Assembly: GCA_023376005.1 (NCBI GenBank)
Contig: CM042163.1
Location: forward strand, 3,343,915 to 3,407,914
Length of the DNA: 64,000 bases
Reading direction: 5' to 3'
From: Doryteuthis pealeii
Lineage: Eukaryota; Mollusca; Cephalopoda; Myopsida; Loliginidae
The translations under genes were made by a program, and so were the position numbers. The notes beneath the pieces are model-generated. The model was not told the DNA's origin, made no database searches, and was given only the letters and a program-made list of their open reading frames with translations. Shown in pieces: positions 11,151 to 20,631 of this stretch (its first letter is position 1; each line of letters opens with the position of its first letter).

Positions 11151-13267
11151 GGAAGGTAGAAAGAGTGGGTGAGCGTGCGGAAGCAATAACGCTAATCTGT
11201 TTCAATCGAACATAATGAAAAGATGAAAAGAAGGAAAGACAGAAAAAAGAGTGAGAGAGAGTTAAATCAAGATTATTATACTTTTTACGTATTGAACTAT
11301 TTCGCAATAGCTCTTAAGTAAACTAATCAAACGTTGTAATAATTAAATTATCATACATGTCCTGCTCGTAAGAGACTATTCAACATTTAACTTTTCTATT
11401 CTCACCCCTAATACCATTCGCTTACAATCGTACAGCGGTTGATACCCAAAGACGTTTGGAATTAACACATGGACGAATTGTTGGCAATTATAAAGACAAA
11501 GATAAGGATAAGAGGTAATGAACACAACTCAAGGCTTTACAACAAAATAATGCGTTTATTAATCACAAGAACATGTAACATACAAAATACAATACGTGAG
11601 TTGAGATACAAAGTATATGCAAGGTTTACAAAGTGTATTGTATAATGGTGTATAATGGTTTGCAAAATAATGCTTTTGCAAAACTTATCTGTCTCTTGTA
11701 TTTGAAGTCTTGGCTTTTACGAAATCTACGGCTCCTCCCCTGGGCAGGTTTCAAATATGTTGTTCTCGACGTCAGTAGCTGGCAGGCTTCAAAAGCACGT
11801 CTTATCTCGACCTCTGTTGCTGGGGAAAGAGGGAGATTCATGGTATCATCCCTCGAAATTAGCGGGTAATCAAGGCCTAGTAATATAGGCTCTGATTGGT
11901 TGCTGGCAAATGCCCTTAGCCAATCGCATGAGGTTTCTTATCAGTTTATGGCTGAGACCCTTGGCTCTGTTGCTATGGTCAAAGGGAGATAATTGATTAA
12001 GGTAATATTTCTTATAGAATGACATACATAAAATACAACATAGATATAAAATCAGATAGGATTAAAGTTATTAAAGAGGTGAGGGAGAGTTCATAAGAAA
12101 TATGAGCCACTTACTGATCGTTGGGATCAAAAGCCAACCTCTTAAAGAACAGAGACACAACGCGTTTAGCCCATGTTTTGTGGATGGTAGACCAAGAGAA
12201 AGAGAGTGAGAATTTCCCGGGCTGCTGTTAAAATACCCAGCCAGTAGCGTCACCTAGTGGCGAACCTTCGCAGTAAGGGAAGATAACCCTTTTTGGACCC
12301 AAGTCCATAATAAATAGAAATCTTTGGCGCTCGTAAAGTCAAAGGTCAGTAGACAAGAATATCATTTTTTAAAAGTACTTTAAATATGGAAGGAGGGGAG
12401 GGGAGGTTCATGTGGCAAAAAAAAACAAAACAATTTTTCAGCCTCATCCGGGATTTGAACTCGCGTCGCAGAGTTCATTTCCTACGATAATAACCAATAC
12501 ACCTATACGATGACAATATATCAAGAAATCTCAAAAGCCATTGCTCAGAAAGTTCATTTTACCTTGGTGCTTCTAAATTGTGGCCTTGAGCCAAACTTAT
12601 CTTTATAAAATAATTCTGAGTTCATATAGTTATAATCGATTAGTATAAAAACTCGGAGGGGGGGGGCAATTATTTGTACACATGCAATTTTTTTTTATTT
12701 ATTGTATTTCCAACTAATGAATAAACATACTTTTCATATAATTAACTGTAAACAGATGAATCTTATTATAATGGAGATTGTGTGTTTGTCGGTCTGTAAC
12801 CGAAACTATATCACTACTCAAGTCACAATTCCTCTTGTCCATCCAAGCAGGGGCAGACAATCGCTACAGAATAAACGCCGATAGAAATGTTGTGATTAAA
12901 ACAATAAAGATAGGGATGTTCGTGGAATTTTTTCATTGAATAAGACTTTTATTATTTTTATTTTTTATTTTTTTTCAGAATGCTGTCTAAAGAAGTAAAC
13001 GCTGATGTTGAGATGTTAACCAAAGCTCCGATGGTGATTCTGGAAGGTGCAAATCATGGCTCTTTTTCGGGTAACGTTCTCACCGATTCAATGATGGCAC
13101 TTGATATCCCACCAGAATTAACCACCGAAGAAGCCCGAAAACAAATCGCCGACAATATACGAATATTCATATCATATAATACACAGATTTCATACGCTGA
13201 GATGATTTCACAACAAAAATCTATGGAACAATGGTATAAAAATACAAAAAGATCTTTGCAGGTAAGG

Positions 13268-13302
<35 letters not shown>

Positions 13303-13825
13303 AGGTGGAATGAAAACATCACACAATGCTGTTAAAGAGAAAACAATTTATAATATAATCATAGCTGATACTAATCAATATTTCGATTTTACAAAAATCA
13401 TCATCAGAGCTCATTCACTCCGTGGTTGTTTGGGTCGGAGAAGAATGTCAAATCAGTTCACAAACAAAAAACCTTAATTCTGCAAAAAAGAACGAAAGTT
13501 GTTACATTATTCACCAATGTGGGCATTCGCGCCATATATATGTCGGTCATGTCGATATGTATTCCTTTTTTGTCGGTAAACTATCCAAATGTAACTTTCG
13601 TTCTTTTTTGCAGAATTAAGGTTTTTGTGTGTGAACTGATTTGACATTCTTCTCCGACCCAAACACCATGGAGTGAATGAGCTCTGATGATGATTTTTGT
13701 AAAATCGAAATATTGATCAGTATCAGCTATGATTATATTATAAATTGTTTTCTCTTTAACAGCATTATGTGATGTTTTCATTCCACCTTTTCATACTCAT
13801 ACTGTCGGATTCATTTCCTTTCTTT

Positions 13826-13880
<55 letters not shown>

Positions 13881-14321
13881 CTTTTTTTTAAAAACTTCCT
13901 CACTTATATATAAGAATATTTCAAACGGGTTTAACTAAAAGAAGTTTTTCACTGAACAGATGGACTCGTCACTTCTAAGACATTTCTCTGCCCGGATTAT
14001 TGTGGCTTGTCAAACACTTAGAAAACATTTTAAAACTTTCTAGAAACAATTTCTTTCAAGAGAAAAATTCTTCTGACGATGAGCTAAGGTCGAAACTAGT
14101 TAAGAAAAAATGAAAGAAATATTCCTATAAAGGAAACATTGTGCATTTTTTAGGTATGTGGTTGTGTGTGTGTGTGTATACTTTTTTTGCGATAAACGAT
14201 AACTTTTCACTTTTTTTAAATCCCCAACCCCCCCACACACACCCAAACTTCCTTCTCTTATCTTAATATAAAAATGAAAATTTCTTTTGAGACCCAATGA
14301 CACCTCCCCTACCCCTTACCA

Positions 14322-14361
<40 letters not shown>

Positions 14362-14575
14362 CCTTAAGGTTTACTTTCGCTGTCGTTTATCGCAAAAATG
14401 TATACACACACACACAACCACATACCTAAAAAATGCACGATGCTTCCTTTCGATACACACACTTACAGCGTCCCATACTCACGCCATAAAATAGAATATT
14501 TGATGTCATATTTCAAACCGTCTCCTTTTTCAAACCTCAAATTTTTTTAAACAGACTGAATAACAAGGACTACCA

Positions 14576-14623
<48 letters not shown>

Positions 14624-17600
14624 AAATTTCATTCACAGGATTTCATATTTAAAAAGGTTAGAAAAGTGGCTTATTGTCGGTTTCATGTGGGAGGTTTTTT
14701 TTTATAACTTAAGTTTAAACTATCTTCAGTTACATACATACACATACACAGACATTTTGGTCGGATGACCACATAGGCAAAAAAAATGACAGTTCCTAAT
14801 TGAAACTATAACAAAGTCAATGAAAGATCAATCAATATTTTTGATTGATAAACAATTAATCCGACTTTTCACAGCAAATAATTTCGATCAGAATTTTTAT
14901 TATAAAATTTCATTCATAGGATTCAATATTTCATGTTAAAAAGTTAGCGGAGTAGCCTATTGTCACTATTAACAAGACAGCTACTCCAGGGGAGTTATTT
15001 TTTAGCTGAAGTGGAGCGCCGCACCAACCGTCAGTTCCACATTTTACCGCACAGATCAGATTACCCAATCTCTACTACTCATATGCTGAATTGGTGGGGA
15101 CTGGTATCGAACACGGAATCTTACGATTGTCTATCATATTCTACCGACTGAGCTAAACCGGCTCAATGGTCTCTAATTGAACTTCTTTAACAATTTAGAA
15201 ATTTACTAGCAAGTATTTAAGTTTTAATGTAATAAAATATTATATTTAAATTAGAAAGGCTAATGAAACTAAATAAGAACACAGATATAAAAGACTTGAA
15301 ACAGAGTGCAAGTATTTAAGTTTTAATGTAATAAAATATTATATTAATTAGAAAGGCTAATGAAACTAAATAAGAACACAGATAAAAAGACTTGAAACAG
15401 AGTGCAAGTATTTAAGTTTTAATGTAATAAAATATTATATTAAATTAGAAAGGCTAATGAAACTAAATAAGAACACAGATAAAAAGATTTGAAACAGAGT
15501 GCAAGTATTTAAGTTTAATGTAATAAAATATTATATTAAATTAGAAAGGCTAATGAAACTAAAAGAAACACAGATAAAAAGACTTGAAACAGAGTGCAAG
15601 TATTTAAGTTTTAATGTAAATAAAATATTATATTAAATTAGAAAGGCTAATGAAACTAAATAAGAACACAGATAAAAAGACTTGAAACAGAGTGCAAGTA
15701 TTTAAGTTTAATGTAATAAAATATTATATTAAATTAGAAAGGCTAATGAAACTAAATAAGAACACAGATAAAAAAACTTGAAACAGAGTGCAAGTATTAG
15801 GTTTTAATGTAATAAAATATTATATTAAATTAGAAAGGCTAATGAAACTAAATAAGAACACAGATAAAAAGATTTGAAACAGAGTGCAAGTATTTAAGTT
15901 TTAATGTAATTAGATATTATATTAAATTAGAAAGGCTAATGAAACTAAATAAGAACACAGATAAAAAGAGTTGAAACAGAGTGCAAGTATTTAAGTTTTA
16001 ATGTAATAAAATATTATATTAAATTAGAAAAACTAACGAAACTAAATAAGAACACATATAAAAAGATTATTCTTATTTTTTATTTATTTTAATTAATTTC
16101 TATATAAAATTATACATAGGATTGCTTTTAATATGTTTGAGAATAAAACAACAATATCAGAAATTATTACACAAAGAAATTATTTATTAAACATAGTTTT
16201 GTTAAAATCTGTATGCAAATTATCCACACCACACTTTAAGGAAACCTTTTTTCTTAGTGATATATAAGACACATTGCAGGATTTTAAACGCATTAATAAC
16301 ATGAGATGTTTTGAGGCAGATCTAAATCAGCTAGATTATTGAAATTTTATATTACTACTACGGACTTATGCCAGCGCCTTCTAAGATATCTTAGAGGGCC
16401 TTGCTCATGCCCCTAGGGGACTGTCAGCAGCAGCAGCAGCCATCATCATCATCACCGTCAGGGATGATCTCTATAAATAGCCCTGACCATTAGTAATTCC
16501 TCCTCTTTCTAGTTGTAACCCTTCTGGGGGTCACTGCTGGGTTCGGCCATCACGTGTCCCTCACCCCTTTGGTTGAATCCTTCTGACTACTACTACAGGT
16601 AAGAGCTTTGCTCTATCTCTCCCTACGAACTAGGTTTACTGAAAGAAAAACCCACGACGGACTTCTACCATTTTACCATTCATGGCTTCGGAGGAGAGAT
16701 AGCTGTCTTTGACCCATGACGGCTGACAGCCAATTACCAATATCACCAGGATAACAACTGAGGGAGCCGACGAACTAATTTGCAACAACGGACAAGCTTC
16801 ACACTTTGATACCTTTGCAGTCAATAGGCTGCTAGCAGAATAAACTTTTGCACCCTTAAACACCTTAAAATACCTTAAACAAACCCTGAATAACATTACG
16901 GCTTATACCTAAACGAGGAGGTGCCGCTAGCTTCTAAAAGAAGTTATTAAACCTCGCGAAGCTTGTCCGAACTAAACCAGAACACTTTCTTCTTCTCTTG
17001 TTGTACCTTTTTATGTGCATTTATATATTAAACCTGTTGCATTTTGATTTCGTTGTACTCTCGTTCCTTAATGTCATAATCCGCCTCTTCTCTTCTGCTT
17101 CCCATGTCGTTAACCATTAATTTTTATAAGATTTTCGGTAAGACGTCATCAATAAATAAGATTCCAATTAAGATTAAATCAGGATTATTCAATAATAGAT
17201 GATAATATAACGTAAATAACTAAGGGAATGGTGGCATCAGTGGTGATGTATTTTCGGTTACAAACAGCCACATTATCTCTATTATGATAAGATAATGAGT
17301 TTTCAAAACAAAAAAAAACATTTTTTCAAACACTTCAAAATTCTCTGTATTTTGACCGTTTTAACTTCAAATATCAAACATTTTAACCCGATGAAGGCCA
17401 TTTTTCTTTGTCTGCTTAAATATTTTATAATTTTCTATTATTATTATTTTATTTTATGTTTAAAATAATAATAAATAGAATACATGTGTACATGAACAAA
17501 CTCGTGGCCGAAACACATGTTGGTAACTCAAATTAAATCAATTTTATCCATTCAACATTTTCTTTCCTTTATCTATCCTTTCAACATATGTTTCAATTTT

Positions 17601-20544
17601 TTCCTTTGATCTATTTGAGATGTGTTTTTGTTTTTCATTATTGTGTTTAAGTGTGTGTGTTGTATTTCAGCCCCTTTTGTATATGAGCAACACAGAAGTT
17701 GGCGAGAATTTCACATCAACGTGGGTCAGTACTTTACAGATGTGGCTGTCCGGTCTGGATGGGAAGGACACTCAAAGATTAAAGGTGAATTATTTCCACT
17801 AGCAAATATATGCACCCTTCGGGTGCAAGTATTTAATGTAATAAAATATTATATTAGAAAAGCCAATGAAACTAAATAAGAATGCATATAAAAAGATTTG
17901 AAACAGGGGGGGTAAATCGAAAGATAAAACGACTGAAACATATTCTTCCATTATTCCCGTCTTTCATTGCTAAATTTTCCTAATTTAACAATTTAGTTAA
18001 AATAGGAGGTAAAGAATAAAATTAGTTATTTCTTCTTGCTAATGGATTTCTTTTAAGATTTATTCGCGAGATTTTTGCTAATATCAACTAAAATAAAACC
18101 AAACAATTAGAAATCAATAATACTAAGCACATATTTATTAAAATCACATTTTAGATATCAATATGGAAATTAGCCTTCCTGTTCCCACTGTAAACCGCCA
18201 TTTTGTTGTATATATAAATATAATTGTATGTTGCTAGTATGTAAATATAGATAACAATATTAATAATGTAAAACAATTTTTATTAATAATTGAGGTTTAA
18301 ATAAAAATAAAATCATAGAGAATGTAGCGTAAATAACTAAGGGAATTGTGACTTGAGTATTAATAGAGTTTCGATTACAGACAGAAAAATACACAATCTT
18401 CATTATGATAAGATATCCACTTTTCCTTCACTCGTTCGAAAATTCGTTCACAGTGTGCGCCTTGCCGTAGAGCAACGGTTTGCCAATCAATCTTACACAC
18501 CATTATTAGGGATTTCGATCTCATGCCTTCATAAATATCCCCCAGTTACTTATAGTGTTCTTAAAGCTTCGATTCCAGCTAGAACTTAAACAACGACAAG
18601 CCTGTTCCGTACTTAGATAAGGGATTACTTAGTGTAGAAAACTGTTAATTGTTATTCTGTGTTACTTTCACCCTTAGCCAGGATTGAACCTGCAGTCTGG
18701 AAATGACTGTTACAGATTGTTAACTATTGGACAGTGGAACAGTCAAACACCTCCTCGGCTTAATGGACTCTTCCTGGCAGTAGTGGCAGTAATTATTTAA
18801 GCTGTTATAGTGGGTTCATTGGAGAACTAGGAACGGCTTGACCAGACCAGTCCAGTCCAGTCCAGTCCAGTCCAGTCCAGTCCAGTCCAGTCACATTGCT
18901 CAAACCAATTGTTGACTGTCTAACTGACTTACTTCAATACTTAGGAATATCTATAATATTGTAGATATTAACCCCACCCCATTTACCAGGGGTAGGATGC
19001 GACAAAAGGTTGCAAATATGGGACATCCTGCGAGGATCATACTCACTAATTTATAATAATGGATCTGCGATACTAACTTGCCAACCATTACACCACTGTT
19101 TTATATATATATATATATTTACCAACTCCTCCGCACGAGCAGGATACGACCCAAGGTCAATTTCTTAAGCGGAGTTCAACAGGTTTGAATTCAGAGTTTT
19201 CCTTCTCCTAGACTGGTTACCTAGCCATGGTTAAAGAACCCAGTCTACCCTGCTATTTACCCATAGCTGGAGGGAGAGTAGGATTCATACCTTTCCCAAG
19301 GATATTAGTGCTAAGTGAAATGCAATTACCACATCCAGGATTTGAACTCGGGGTGACGAGTCCATTTCCCATTGTTTTCTATATATGTTTAGTTATTACT
19401 AGCAAATATATGCACCCTCTTCCGGGTGTAACTATTTAAGTTTTAATGTAATAAAATATTATATTAAATTAGAAAAGCTAATGAAACTAAATAAGAATGC
19501 AGATGAAAAGATTTGAAACAGAGGGGAGTATAATGGAAAAATAGAACAACTGAAATTTACTCTTCCATCACTCCCGTCTTCCATTGCTAAATTTTTCTAA
19601 TTTAACTATTCAGTTAAAACAGGAAGTAAAGAATAAAATTACAGTTATTTCTTCTTGTTAATGGGTTTCTTTTTAAGATTTATCCCTAAAATTTTTGCTC
19701 ATATTTATTAAGATAAAACCAAACAATTAGAAATACTAAGCGCATATTCATTAAAATCACATTTTCAATATCAATATGCAAATTAGCCTTCTCGTTCACA
19801 CTGTTAACTGCTATTTTGTTGTATATGGGTAATTCCGTGTCAAATCATCAAGGCCATGTCACCCAAATGATAGCGTCGATCCCAGAGGCCATCTCCAGGC
19901 AATACCTGCCCCTTTGGGGGCAGGGCTGGGTTTATTGCCCAGTGCCTGAGGCGAACCCCTTTAGGGGGAATGCCGATGGGATCGACGCAATTTTTGTTCT
20001 CTCCCACCCATTAGCTTCGGCTTGTGGATGGGCCCACGTTAAAACGGAGCCTTGTGCCCAGTCCATACAGGTGGGGTATGAGACAAATAAACCCAAATGA
20101 TATTCTTGTCTACTGACCTTTGACTTTACGAGCACCAAAGATTTCTATTTATTATGGACATTAAACAAAATATTGAGGCGCACGTAGTGTAATGTTTATC
20201 ATCGTAGGAAATGGACACGACCATACGAGTTCAAACTCTGGAGGAAGCTAGCTGCATTTCACATAGTGCTAATATCATTGGGAAAGGTATGTATCCAACT
20301 ATTCCCCCGCTATGGGTTAATAGTAGAGCAGACTGAGCTCTTTAACTTGGGTTAGGCAACCAGTCTAGGAGAAGGAAAATTCTGAATTCTATCAATGGCG
20401 ATTTCTTTGAATAAATTTAATGTATTGTGTTTCAAGATATTTCCTTATAATTGTGTTAAATATATCATATAGTGAAATGTCGGTGTTATTTTCATTTGTG
20501 TGTAATTTAAACAATTTATACATCGTGTCTGTATGTAGGTACAT

Positions 20545-20577
<33 letters not shown>

Positions 20578-20579
20578 TA

Positions 20580-20631
<52 letters not shown>

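Larger units (their letters stand above)
13298..13793. repeat. 500-bp palindromic repeat flanked by (TA)n
   Basis: Two arms of about 200 bp (13298-13497 and 13592-13793) are close inverted copies around a 90-base centre. The right side continues as ACTGTCGGATTCATTTCC into (TA)n. Each arm carries a hammerhead-like motif. Confidence 0.85.

Noticed and set aside
11436..11515. Exon-like stretch after CGTACAG with a 26-codon open frame ending at AAGAG-GTAATG
   Set aside because: Its only open frame does not match the phase of the hydrolase exon before it (AA carried over gives an immediate TGA), and the family motif order needs no extra exon here. It also ends exactly at the LTR-like insertion. 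It could be a poison exon, but nothing supports that.
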